Of a stretch of DNA of 10,867 nucleotides, positions 1 to 7,266 are shown piece after piece (the stretch's first letter is position 1; the number at the start of each line of letters is the position of its first letter). The position numbers were made by a program, and so were the translations under genes. Origin of the DNA: CAYMRB01 sp964392615 (GTDB lineage: Bacteria > Planctomycetota > UBA8108). Where the stretch lies: the NCBI GenBank assembly GCA_964392615.1, contig CAYMRB010000352.1, forward strand, positions 1 through 10,867. The letters run 5' to 3'. The notes beneath the pieces are model-generated. The model was given only the letters and a program-made list of their open reading frames with translations. It had not been told where the DNA came from and searched no databases.

Positions 1-78
1 GCGAGGGGGGCAAGGCGGGGGACTTCGTCCGCACAGGCCGGGCGCGTATCATCAGCTGCGTTCCGGCAGCCAACGACC

Positions 79-85
79 AGGGGAG
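79..85 (+). promoter_or_regulatory. Ribosome binding site of the dockerin-like gene
   Basis: AGGGGAG lies five bases before the GTG at 91 and eight bases before the GTG at 94. It supports a GTG start, since no in-frame ATG lies close by. Either GTG gives nearly the same signal peptide. Confidence 0.6.
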
Positions 86-90
86 ATTCT

Positions 91-1215
91 GTGGTGAAAC
101 GACGCATCGCTCTCGCGACCGTGCTCGCAGTCGTGATCGTGGCGACGGACCGAGCCGACGCCGACGACTTCGTCCGCGGTGACGCCAACGGCGACGGCCG
201 CGCGTCGATCGCCGACGTACAGTACTTGAACAACTGGCTGTTCCGCCCGGGCCCCGCGCCGGGCTGTCGGGACGCAGCGGATGTCGACGACGACGGCGTC
301 GTGAGCGGTCGCGACACCATGGCGCTGTTCCGCCACCTCGCCCTCGACGCGGCTGCCCCACCGGCGCCGTTCGCGGCGGCCGGGTCGGATCCGACCCCGG
401 ACGGTCTCGGCTGCGATGACAGTGGCGAGGGCGAGCCGCTCGTCGATGAGGCGGCGCGGGTCGAGATCTTGAGGGCTGCGGGCGGCGATGCCGGACGGAA
501 CGTCGAAATCGCGCTCGCGTTCACGAACGCCGTGGACGTCGCGGCGATCGCGGTGACCCTTCGCGTGCCCCCTGGTGTGCTGGCCGACTTCGTGCACGAG
601 GACGCGATCGGGCAGCCGAGCTTCGATGCGAACGACGGTCGGGTTCGACTCGTCTCGTGGCCCTGGGAAGACGGTGGCGTCGCGACAGCGCCTCTCGTCG
701 CGGCTCGGGTTCGTGACGGTCGCCTGACGATCGGCATCGTCGGCGGCCTGATGGACGCGGCCTCCTGGCCGCCGGCCGAACGCGGTCGGCATCTCCTCAC
801 CCTGCGGTTGCCGACAGCCGAAGACGCCGGTCCAGGTCCGTACGACCTGCTCTTCGAGGCGGCCGAGCTCGTGTCGACGACGGGCCAGGCGGTCGTTCCG
901 CGCACGACGGACGCGACGCTGACCCTGCACGAGTCCCCGTACTTCATCCGCGGCGACTGCAACGGCGACGGCGGCGTCGATATCAGCGACGCTCTGTTCC
1001 ACCTGAACTTCATGTTTCTCGGTGGACCGTTTCCCGAGTGCTTCGCCGCGTGTGATGCGGACCATAGCGGCGCGACGACGGGCATGGCCGGCGACGCCAT
1101 CTACATCCTGAACTTCGCGTTCACCGGCGGCCGGCCCCCGCCGCCGCCGTTTCCTGCGTGTGGCCCGGGATTGGAATGGAGGCTCGACTGCGAGCAGTCG
1201 CCCTGCGAGCAGTAG
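91..1215 (+). CDS. Secreted protein with two dockerin-like blocks around a cohesin-like domain
   Basis: Probably an exported surface or extracellular protein of 374 residues; its ligand is unknown. Residues 1-24 look like a signal peptide: VKRR, then a hydrophobic stretch, with a possible cleavage after ADA. Residues 27-88 form a dockerin-like block with two Ca2+-loop motifs, RGDANGDG at 29-36 and DVDDDG at 64-69, each followed by a short helix. Residues 285-346 form a second block with RGDCNGDG (287-294) and CDADHSG (321-327). Both end in a proline-rich linker and a Cys-containing tail (97-110 and 347-372), which suggests an internal duplication. Residues 122-282 are beta-rich and resemble a cohesin-type Ig fold. 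The GTG at 91 has AGGGGAG at 79-85 five bases upstream; GTG at 94 is an alternative. Repeats of this kind are common in planctomycete secreted proteins. The domain calls are by eye. Confidence 0.85.
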   Translation: MVKRRIALATVLAVVIVATDRADADDFVRGDANGDGRASIADVQYLNNWLFRPGPAPGCRDAADVDDDGVVSGRDTMALFRHLALDAAAPPAPFAAAGSDPTPDGLGCDDSGEGEPLVDEAARVEILRAAGGDAGRNVEIALAFTNAVDVAAIAVTLRVPPGVLADFVHEDAIGQPSFDANDGRVRLVSWPWEDGGVATAPLVAARVRDGRLTIGIVGGLMDAASWPPAERGRHLLTLRLPTAEDAGPGPYDLLFEAAELVSTTGQAVVPRTTDATLTLHESPYFIRGDCNGDGGVDISDALFHLNFMFLGGPFPECFAACDADHSGATTGMAGDAIYILNFAFTGGRPPPPPFPACGPGLEWRLDCEQSPCEQ

Positions 1216-1228
1216 AGCCGCCCCGCGC

Positions 1229-2044
1229 TCAGCAGCCCCGCCCCGCCGTCAGCGCGCACCGCAGCGCCCGCGCGAGCGCGATGCTGCGCTCGTGCTCGTC
1301 GACGATGTCCGCCGCGACCGCCCACTTGCCCCGGTGCTCGGAGTGGAGCTGCGCATCGAAGAACGATCGCTCGCCGCTGCGGTGCTTCTCGAGGTCGACC
1401 TCGTACGCCTTCGCGACGTTGTCGAGAAACCTCACGCAGTCGTCGATCGACACCGGACGGTGAGCGCGGACGAACTCGGTCAGGAAGCCGATCGACCCGG
1501 CGATGTCGCCACCGACCGAGCGCCCTGCCGCGAGAAGATCGGCCGCGAGTCGCCCACTCGCCGGACGCGCCCACGCCCGATCGCGCAGGTGGCAACGCAC
1601 GTCCGCCGGCAGCGGTGCGAACTCGTCGACCGCGCCGTCGGGAAGTACCGCGTCGAGCCGCAGCAGGCGCACGAACCGCTCGATGACGACGCGCGGAAGC
1701 GCTGCCTCCAGCCGCTCATCCTCGTGCTCGAGCGTCATGCGCCACTCGGCGGCGCTCGCCAGCTCGATCACCTCGTCGACCTCCGCGGCGTCGACGCACC
1801 CGTGGCCGAGCGCAGCCTCGAACCGCACGCGTTCGTCAAAGCTCGGCGTGAAGAGCGGCGACAGGAGGAGCTCGACCTCGTAGGTCTCGAGCTCCTCCAG
1901 ATCCGACCGCAACCAGTCGAGCACGCGATCCTCGACCACCTCGTGCGCGCTGAGCACGTGCTCGAGCACCTGCGTCGTCAGCGCGCGGGGCGTGGTCAGG
2001 ACCTTCTCGAGAAGGCTGTGGATCGCGTCGAGATTCGCGCTCAC
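1229..2044 (-). CDS. Uncharacterised 271-residue protein next to the 2-oxoacid oxidoreductase
   Basis: I do not recognise this protein. It looks soluble and mostly alpha-helical, with no signal peptide, no membrane segment and no P-loop or metal-binding motif that I can see. The N-terminal half is acidic (for example residues 48-59) and is followed by LLLSPLFTP at 59-67, the most motif-like stretch. Residues 205-223 and 246-264 are also likely helices. Five Cys (83, 151, 203, 263, 271) are scattered rather than in a CxxC pattern. The GTG start at 2044 is only 4 bases after the stop of the delta-beta oxidoreductase gene, so it is probably co-transcribed and translationally coupled. That placement suggests, but does not prove, a role linked to the enzyme. 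No strong ribosome binding site precedes the GTG. The 3' end faces the dockerin-like gene across 13 bases. Confidence 0.75.
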   Translation of the reverse strand: MSANLDAIHSLLEKVLTTPRALTTQVLEHVLSAHEVVEDRVLDWLRSDLEELETYEVELLLSPLFTPSFDERVRFEAALGHGCVDAAEVDEVIELASAAEWRMTLEHEDERLEAALPRVVIERFVRLLRLDAVLPDGAVDEFAPLPADVRCHLRDRAWARPASGRLAADLLAAGRSVGGDIAGSIGFLTEFVRAHRPVSIDDCVRFLDNVAKAYEVDLEKHRSGERSFFDAQLHSEHRGKWAVAADIVDEHERSIALARALRCALTAGRGC

Positions 2045-2048
2045 GGTC

Positions 2049-3683
2049 TCACTCGGCCTTGCGGTCCGCGCTCTCGATACCGGCGAGCTCCTGCAGTCGC
2101 CACCAGTTGCGCAGGCGCTCGTCCTGCGCTCGTAGGATCAGGTCGGTCGTCGGCTCGCCGTCCTTGCCGAAGTGCTTGCGGAACCGCCCCTCCGAGCGCG
2201 CGAAGTCGAGGAACGTCACGGGCCTCTTCTCGCCGGTCTCCTTCGAGCCTCGCGTGGGCCAGGCGCGCGGCGCGCTGGGGTGGCCGGCGAGCGACAGGCA
2301 GGCCTTTATCGAATCGCCCTTGTCCGGATCGTACGTGAACACGGGGAACGCGCGCGACTCCACCGCCAACCGCGCCTGCGCGCCGGCCATGTCGTCGGCG
2401 ACGCCGTGCTCCGGCTGGCACGTCGTGTAGACGAGGATGACCGCCGGGCCGTCGAACTCGTTGGCGCGCTCGACGGCACTGTAGAAGTGCTTCGCCATCG
2501 GTCCGACGGTCTGCGCGACGTAGGTTCGCGGGTGCATCATGGCGATCAACCCGAGCTCCTTGCGGGCCTCGACCTTTCCCGGGATCTCGGACCCGTGGAC
2601 GCTCATCTTGGCCTCTTGACCGATGAACGTCGCAGTCGAGGTTTGACCGCCGGTGTTCGAGTACACCTGCGTGTCGAGCACCATGACCTTGATGTTGGCT
2701 CCGGACGCCAGGAGCCGAGACAGCGACTGGAAGCCGATGTCGAGCATGGCGCCATCGCCGCCGAGGCACCAGATCGGCCGGTCGGAGTGACCGTTCGCGT
2801 CCCATGCCGCGCGGATGCCCATCGCGTCCGCGGCGACGTTCTCGAACAGCGAGTTCGTCCACGGCACCATGAACGGATTGTACGGGTACGTCGAGCCGTA
2901 GACCGTGTTGCAGCCCGTTGCCGCAACGATGCCGAAGTTCGTGCCGTGCACCTCGGCGGTGGCGGCCAGCAATTGCCGCAGCACGGAGGCTTCGCCGCAG
3001 CCCATGCAGCTTCCGGCGCCGCCGACGTAGATCAGGTTGTCGTCGTTGAGCATCAGATCGCGCTTGTCTTTGACGATCCGATGCTCGGGCCGCGAGTTCG
3101 GCAGCGCGTTGTAGAACTCGAACGTCTGCAAGAAGCGCGGCAGATTGTCCGGCGTCTTCTTGATCATCTTGAGCGCGTTGTGGTCGCCGCAAACCTCGAC
3201 GCACTCGCCACAGCCCTTGCACTTCGTCGGATCGATGAAGATGCCGAAAAGCGCGCCCTCCGGGCCCTCTCCCTTCTTCGCTCGCTTCTTCTCGAAGGAC
3301 GTGTAGTACTTCGTCGTCTCGGTGAACTGCTCGCGCGCGAAGCTGCGCAGATCCTCGTCGTCGATCTGCTCGAGCGCGTCGTCGACTATGTCGGCAGTAC
3401 ACGCCTTTGCGAGGATCGCCGTATCCGGACAGTTGGTCACGCAGTCCATGCAACCGACGCACGCGTCCGAGTCGAGCTCGGGAAGCTCCGGTGCGATATA
3501 GCTGAAGTCGCGCGTCCCGGCAGTCCCGGCCGGAACCAGCGACCGCGCGACGTACGGGTCGGCTTCGAGAGCGGAGCCGCCGCCGCGGTTGTACGCATCG
3601 AGAACCTCCTCGGCGCGCTTGTCGTCAAACCAGTCGACCGCGCTCAGAGCTCGCGAATCGAGCGTCGTTTCGTGTTCGCCCAT
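2049..3683 (-). CDS. 2-oxoacid (pyruvate):ferredoxin oxidoreductase, ferredoxin plus TPP-binding (delta-beta) half
   Basis: This half binds thiamine pyrophosphate and the three [4Fe-4S] clusters that carry electrons from the 2-oxoacid to ferredoxin or flavodoxin. Residues 50-70 match the linker region before the ferredoxin domain of NifJ. Two ferredoxin motifs follow: C75/C78/C81/C85-Pro and C155/C158/C161/C165. The second is followed by Gly, not the usual Pro. The TPP domain holds CMGCGE at 226-231 (C226, C229), ATGC ending at C258, and C422 in VYTTC. These match the four ligands of the proximal cluster in Desulfovibrio africanus PFOR. The TPP/Mg2+ motif runs from GGDG (308-311) to SNTGGQ (342-347). 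The long insert found between these parts in single-chain PFOR is absent, so the domain is compact. AGGAG at 3689-3693 lies five bases before the ATG. The partner half lies 35 bases upstream. Confidence 0.93.
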   Translation of the reverse strand: MGEHETTLDSRALSAVDWFDDKRAEEVLDAYNRGGGSALEADPYVARSLVPAGTAGTRDFSYIAPELPELDSDACVGCMDCVTNCPDTAILAKACTADIVDDALEQIDDEDLRSFAREQFTETTKYYTSFEKKRAKKGEGPEGALFGIFIDPTKCKGCGECVEVCGDHNALKMIKKTPDNLPRFLQTFEFYNALPNSRPEHRIVKDKRDLMLNDDNLIYVGGAGSCMGCGEASVLRQLLAATAEVHGTNFGIVAATGCNTVYGSTYPYNPFMVPWTNSLFENVAADAMGIRAAWDANGHSDRPIWCLGGDGAMLDIGFQSLSRLLASGANIKVMVLDTQVYSNTGGQTSTATFIGQEAKMSVHGSEIPGKVEARKELGLIAMMHPRTYVAQTVGPMAKHFYSAVERANEFDGPAVILVYTTCQPEHGVADDMAGAQARLAVESRAFPVFTYDPDKGDSIKACLSLAGHPSAPRAWPTRGSKETGEKRPVTFLDFARSEGRFRKHFGKDGEPTTDLILRAQDERLRNWWRLQELAGIESADRKAE

Positions 3684-3688
3684 GGTGT

Positions 3689-3693
3689 CTCCT
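3689..3693 (-). promoter_or_regulatory. Ribosome binding site of the delta-beta oxidoreductase gene
   Basis: On the - strand AGGAG sits five bases before the ATG at 3683. It lies inside the 35-base gap after the alpha-gamma gene, so this half can be translated independently rather than only by coupling. Confidence 0.6.
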
Positions 3694-3718
3694 CAGAAGC
3701 GCCTTTCCGGCTCGGCTC

Positions 3719-5782
3719 TCAGATGAAGAACGCGTTGGTGTCCTTGCCCTTCGCGTCCCACTCCTCCTGACCCCGCTGGCGAACATCGGCCGGGGTCGCC
3801 TCCATGACCTCCCGCGGCACCTCGAACACCTGCTCGAACCCCTTGCGCACGGCGCGCAGGTTGTCCTCGATGACCTGCTCCCCGCGCTTGCCGAAGTAGT
3901 AGCGAAGCGGAGTGAGGACGCGCTCGAAGAGCTCCTCCTCCTCCATGCCGTCGTCCTCGCGGAACGGCGTGACGCGAAGGAACACGCCGAGGAGGACGAT
4001 GCCCTGGAACCGCTGCACGAGCGAATCGTCCGCCCGGCAGGCTTCCCGCGCGATGCGCACCGTGTCGACGCCGTAGAAACGGATGTCGTTCTCCAGCATG
4101 AAGAACTTCGCCCAGTCCGGGATGCTCTCCCACAGCGCTGTGGGTTCCTCGCGATCCGTGTGCTGGAAGACGGCGCCGCCGCTCTCGAGGCCGACGAGCG
4201 GGTTGCCCATATTCCAGGTGTTCGGATCGAGAAGCGGCACGAACTCGACCTGCTGGAGCTCGGCGTGCGTCTGGATACGACCGGACTTCGTGATCGTCAG
4301 GTAGGTGTTGGTCGGCAGCCCTTTCTTCTCGGAGCCGTACTTCGGCGAGGCCTGCACGGAGAAGCCGAAGATGTCGCCGAGGCACTTCGCGATGACCTTG
4401 TTCGTCGTCACCGAACCGTAGCCGCCGACGGAGTGGCCGCGAATCGAGAACGACCCCTCCGGGCGGACGTCCGGCTCATCGGTCACCGCCAGGCTGTCGC
4501 GGTGATCGATGCCGAGGACGAAGAACCGCTTGCCCGGCCATCGGACCTTCCCTTCGCCGTCCGCCATATTGCGGACGGACGCGACCATCTGGCCGGGGGT
4601 GACGTCGCGAGAACCGAGCCCTGCGCAGCCGCTGTAGAAGCGCGGGACGCGATCGATGGTCGGATAGCCTTCGACGCCGGACGCGGCCTTCGCGAACGCG
4701 GCCTCGATCTCGGTCGTCAGCGGATTGTCCACCGCGAGCGGCACGTCGAGCCGCTCGAGAACACTGATGGCCTTGACGCCCTTCAGCGCCTCGACGAGCT
4801 CGGGCCCCGGGAACGGTCGGAACGACACCACGTCGACGACACCGACGCGATAGCCGATCGATCGAAGGTGCTCGACCGTCGCCATCGCGGTGTCGGCGGT
4901 CGAACCCATCGCGACGATCGCGTAGTCGGCGTCGTCGAGACCGACCGTCTCGATCATGCCGTAGCGCCGCCCGGTCAGCCGCTCGAACTCGGCCATGGCG
5001 TCGACGAGGCAGTCGCGCACGCGGTCGTAGTAGAACCGCTGCGCGATCTTCCCGGACATGTAGCTGTCCTGATTCTGAACGACGCCGCTCATCAGCGGCC
5101 TGCGCGGATCGAAGACCTTCTGGATGCGGTCGTCGGGATGGCCGAGGTACTCCTTGATCAGGTCGTCCTCGGGAAAGGACACGTTCTCGATCGTGTGCGT
5201 CGTCAGGAAGCCGTCCTGAACGTTCAAGAAAGGTGTCAGGCTGTCCTCCGCAGCACGCCGGGCGATCAACGCGAGATCGCCCGAGCTCTGGACGTTGCGT
5301 GCGAACAGCATCCCCCAGCCGGCATCGATGACGCCCATCACGTCGTCGTGGCCGGCGTGGACGTTGAGCGAGTGAGACGTCAGCGCGCGTGCGGCGATGT
5401 GGATCACGACTGGCAGGCGCTTGCCCGAGATCGTGTACAGGACCTCCTTCATCAGGATCAGGCCCTGCCCGGAGGTGAAGTTCGTCACGCGGCCGCCGGC
5501 CAACGCGAAGCCCTCGCAACCGGTAGCGGAGGAGTGCTCCGACTCCATCTCCATCCACTGAAGCGACTGCCCCCAGACGTTGCGGAAACCGTCGGCGACA
5601 GCGGCCTGGTATCCGACGCCCATCTGGGTCGACGAGGTGATCGGATAGGCTGCGGAGCCCTGCGTGGCTCGCGTCTCGACGTGAACGATCATGGCCGTGC
5701 CGTCGGCGGTACCCGGAGTGCCAGGGTACTTGACGCGTTCGGACGACACAGGACTTGCCGCGACGGCGCTCTGAGGCGTCAT
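3719..5782 (-). CDS. 2-oxoacid (pyruvate):ferredoxin oxidoreductase, alpha-gamma half
   Basis: This half carries the pyrimidine-binding domain, the transketolase C-terminal-like domain and the CoA-side gamma domain of a PFOR-type enzyme. Residues 26-52 align with the NifJ N-terminus (DGTA, then AYPIT). The substrate-loop motif reads YPITSST (46-52), not the usual YPITPSS. E82 in MESEHSS matches the catalytic Glu, and AARALTSHSLNVHAGH (130-145) holds the Arg that contacts pyruvate in known structures. Residues about 285-400 form domain II, including FRPFPG (321-326). Residues 419-650 form the gamma domain, with RGHSVGGYGSVTTNK at 448-462. The frame is open upstream to 5857, but AGGAGG at 5788-5793 lies five bases before the ATG at 5782, and homology begins just after it, so I chose 5782 (687 residues). 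Single-chain NifJ continues into the ferredoxin domain; here the chain stops. A 2-oxoacid other than pyruvate remains possible. Confidence 0.92.
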   Translation of the reverse strand: MTPQSAVAASPVSSERVKYPGTPGTADGTAMIVHVETRATQGSAAYPITSSTQMGVGYQAAVADGFRNVWGQSLQWMEMESEHSSATGCEGFALAGGRVTNFTSGQGLILMKEVLYTISGKRLPVVIHIAARALTSHSLNVHAGHDDVMGVIDAGWGMLFARNVQSSGDLALIARRAAEDSLTPFLNVQDGFLTTHTIENVSFPEDDLIKEYLGHPDDRIQKVFDPRRPLMSGVVQNQDSYMSGKIAQRFYYDRVRDCLVDAMAEFERLTGRRYGMIETVGLDDADYAIVAMGSTADTAMATVEHLRSIGYRVGVVDVVSFRPFPGPELVEALKGVKAISVLERLDVPLAVDNPLTTEIEAAFAKAASGVEGYPTIDRVPRFYSGCAGLGSRDVTPGQMVASVRNMADGEGKVRWPGKRFFVLGIDHRDSLAVTDEPDVRPEGSFSIRGHSVGGYGSVTTNKVIAKCLGDIFGFSVQASPKYGSEKKGLPTNTYLTITKSGRIQTHAELQQVEFVPLLDPNTWNMGNPLVGLESGGAVFQHTDREEPTALWESIPDWAKFFMLENDIRFYGVDTVRIAREACRADDSLVQRFQGIVLLGVFLRVTPFREDDGMEEEELFERVLTPLRYYFGKRGEQVIEDNLRAVRKGFEQVFEVPREVMEATPADVRQRGQEEWDAKGKDTNAFFI

Positions 5783-5785
5783 CCA

Positions 5786-5793
5786 CTCCTCCT
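5786..5793 (-). promoter_or_regulatory. Ribosome binding site deciding the start of the alpha-gamma gene
   Basis: AGGAGGAG on the - strand, with AGGAGG five bases from the ATG at 5782, is the strongest Shine-Dalgarno match in the window. It argues against the upstream in-frame ATG at 5857, which would add 25 residues rich in Arg and Leu with no counterpart in the family. Confidence 0.75.
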
Positions 5794-5888
5794 GTTCGAG
5801 TTGTCGGAGCTCCGCGCACCGGGCGCGGGGCAAACTGCGACGCGAGAGGAACAGCAAGCGATCTCACGTCGATCAGCGCGAAGGAGTC

Positions 5889-5894
5889 ATTGTA
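5889..5894 (-). promoter_or_regulatory. Possible -10 element for the oxidoreductase cluster
   Basis: TACAAT on the - strand resembles a sigma-70 -10 box and would give a leader of roughly 100 bases before the ATG at 5782. The nearest -35-like hexamer, TTGCCT at 5917-5922, is 22 bases away, longer than the usual 16-18. This is therefore only a candidate. It stands out because it lies in the single sizeable non-coding gap on the - strand (5783-5955), downstream of a hairpin. Confidence 0.25.
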
Positions 5895-5932
5895 GGAACT
5901 CGCGCTCGATCGGTACAGGCAATTGTCCTCTG

Positions 5933-5956
5933 GCGACGGGACCCCGTTCCCGTCGC
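5933..5956 (-). terminator. Hairpin at the end of the MoxR-DUF58 operon
   Basis: GCGACGGGA at 5933-5941 and TCCCGTCGC at 5948-5956 form a perfect 9-bp stem with a 6-base loop. In the direction of the - strand operon the stem begins at the last base of the DUF58 stop codon. No run of T follows, so it is not a classic intrinsic terminator. It may still end transcription, protect the 3' end of the mRNA, or act with Rho. Its placement between two functionally separate gene clusters supports a boundary role. Confidence 0.5.
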
Positions 5957-7266
5957 TAGAGTAGATGCCGCGCCTTCAGGTCGAGGTACTGATTGATCAA
6001 CGATGCGTTGAGCTCGTTCGGAAACGTCTCGATCACCAGTACGCCCGAATCCCGCAACTCGGCCAGCTTGCGCGTCTGGGTGGTCATCAGTTCCGCTGCG
6101 CCAGCGCTCTGAAACGCTTCGACGTCGTCCTCGGGCACGCGACTGGCCAGCGCGCTCAACGCGCGGTCGCGGATGAACACGCAAACGAGCACGTGCGGCG
6201 TGGTCAACGTCTTGAGGTACGAACCGATCGACCACAGGTGCTGCTCATCGAGCGTGTGCGTGATAAGCACCACCAACGCGCGCTTGCGCTGACGCCGCAG
6301 CAACTCGTCACACGCCAGCCCGTAGTCGGACGCCTCCCAACGCGGCTGGACGTCGTACATCTCGCGCACGATCGTCTGCACGGCCGGCTTGCCGTGAAGC
6401 GGCCCGACGAAGCGCTCGATGCGGTCCGAGAAGGCGACGAGCGATACGTTGTCCCCCTGCCCCAGCGCAACGTAGCTCAGAATCGTCGCTGCGTTGAGAC
6501 CCGAATCGAGATGCGAGATCCCGTCCGTCTCGTTGCACATCGATCGGCCGCAATCGAGCAGGATCACGACGTTCTGATTGCGCTCGACGTTGTACTCGCG
6601 GCTGATCAGCCGTCGATGTTTCGCCGTGGCCTTCCAGTCGATGTGGCGCATCTCGTCTTCGCGACGGTACTCGCGCAGACGCTCGAACTCGCCACCCTGC
6701 CCCCGAATGCGGTACTGCTTGAGTCCCGCCTCCTCGAGTCGATTCTTCAGCGCCAGCAGATCGAACTCCCGCACGGCGCGGATGTCCGGAAAGATCCGCA
6801 CGGCGAACGGCATCGGACGCCGCTCCACACGCGTCCAGAGACCGAGCCGCGTCATGAACCGCAAATGGACCGCCTCGAACCGGTTCTTCCCTCGACGGTG
6901 CGGCTCGAACCAGTAGTCGAGCTCCCTTTCCTTCCACGGCTCGAGCTCGATCGCCGCGGGCAAATCCTCGACGTGTCCAGGCACCGGCGTCTCGTCGTGG
7001 AACTCGACCTCGATCGGCGACGCGGAACGATTTGACGCGCGAATCGTGACGCGGTTGCGGGTGCCCACACTGAGGACGTCGCTCACCTCCCGCTCGACGA
7101 CGATCGCCGCAGTCGGCGGCGAGATCACGAGGTCCGCGATCGCGACGATCGCGACCGCGATGTTCGCGAGCAGCCCGAAGAACGCGAACGACGGCTCGAA
7201 CACGGCGAGTGCGAACGGCAATCCCGCGAGCGCGAACAGGAAGATGAGTCCGAGGCGAGGTGTCAC
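5956..7266 (-). CDS. DUF58 domain protein, von Willebrand A-like, membrane-anchored
   Basis: A 436-residue DUF58 protein, the usual partner of MoxR ATPases. Two hydrophobic segments at about 5-25 and 27-49 anchor it in the membrane. Residues 55-160 are a beta-rich region. The DUF58 signature lies at about 194-225: FERLREYRREDEMRHIDW, then KATAKHRRLISREY. A vWA-like fold follows, with VVILLDCGRSM at 233-243. This is a DxGxS version of the metal-binding DxSxS motif (D238, G240, S242). Family knowledge suggests that these proteins bind metal or partner proteins and work with MoxR in assembly or stress processes at the envelope; the substrate here is unknown. The GTG start overlaps the MoxR stop by 4 bases (GTGA), which points to translational coupling. 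It is the last gene of the operon and is followed by a hairpin. Confidence 0.9.
   Translation of the reverse strand: MTPRLGLIFLFALAGLPFALAVFEPSFAFFGLLANIAVAIVAIADLVISPPTAAIVVEREVSDVLSVGTRNRVTIRASNRSASPIEVEFHDETPVPGHVEDLPAAIELEPWKERELDYWFEPHRRGKNRFEAVHLRFMTRLGLWTRVERRPMPFAVRIFPDIRAVREFDLLALKNRLEEAGLKQYRIRGQGGEFERLREYRREDEMRHIDWKATAKHRRLISREYNVERNQNVVILLDCGRSMCNETDGISHLDSGLNAATILSYVALGQGDNVSLVAFSDRIERFVGPLHGKPAVQTIVREMYDVQPRWEASDYGLACDELLRRQRKRALVVLITHTLDEQHLWSIGSYLKTLTTPHVLVCVFIRDRALSALASRVPEDDVEAFQSAGAAELMTTQTRKLAELRDSGVLVIETFPNELNASLINQYLDLKARHLL

Noticed and set aside
1..90. Possible end of an upstream gene in the first 90 bases
   Set aside because: The frames crossing this stretch show no family motif and no stop followed by a plausible gene end. 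It is treated as the leader of the dockerin-like gene.
21..177. Exact 12-base repeat GACTTCGTCCGC at 21-32 and 166-177
   Set aside because: One copy is the coding start of the first dockerin block; the other lies in the leader. A 12-mer match in GC-rich DNA, with no further similarity around it, is too weak to call a repeat element or attachment site.
1160..2338. A 392-codon + strand open frame across the end of the dockerin gene and the unknown gene
   Set aside because: It starts inside the coding end of the secreted protein and shows the Arg/Ala-rich composition of a shadow frame. The - strand reading is favoured because its product has an ordinary soluble-protein composition and follows the operon, although the unknown gene itself lacks homology support by eye.
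2172..3770. A 532-codon + strand open frame antisense to the delta-beta gene
   Set aside because: Same composition bias as other shadow frames, no ribosome binding site of note, and the opposite strand encodes intact iron-sulfur and TPP motifs.
4160..5959. A 599-codon open frame on the + strand, antisense to the alpha-gamma oxidoreductase gene
   Set aside because: It is rich in Arg, His, Asp and Val with no recognisable motif, and lies opposite a gene with clear family motifs. Long antisense frames are expected in GC-rich DNA.
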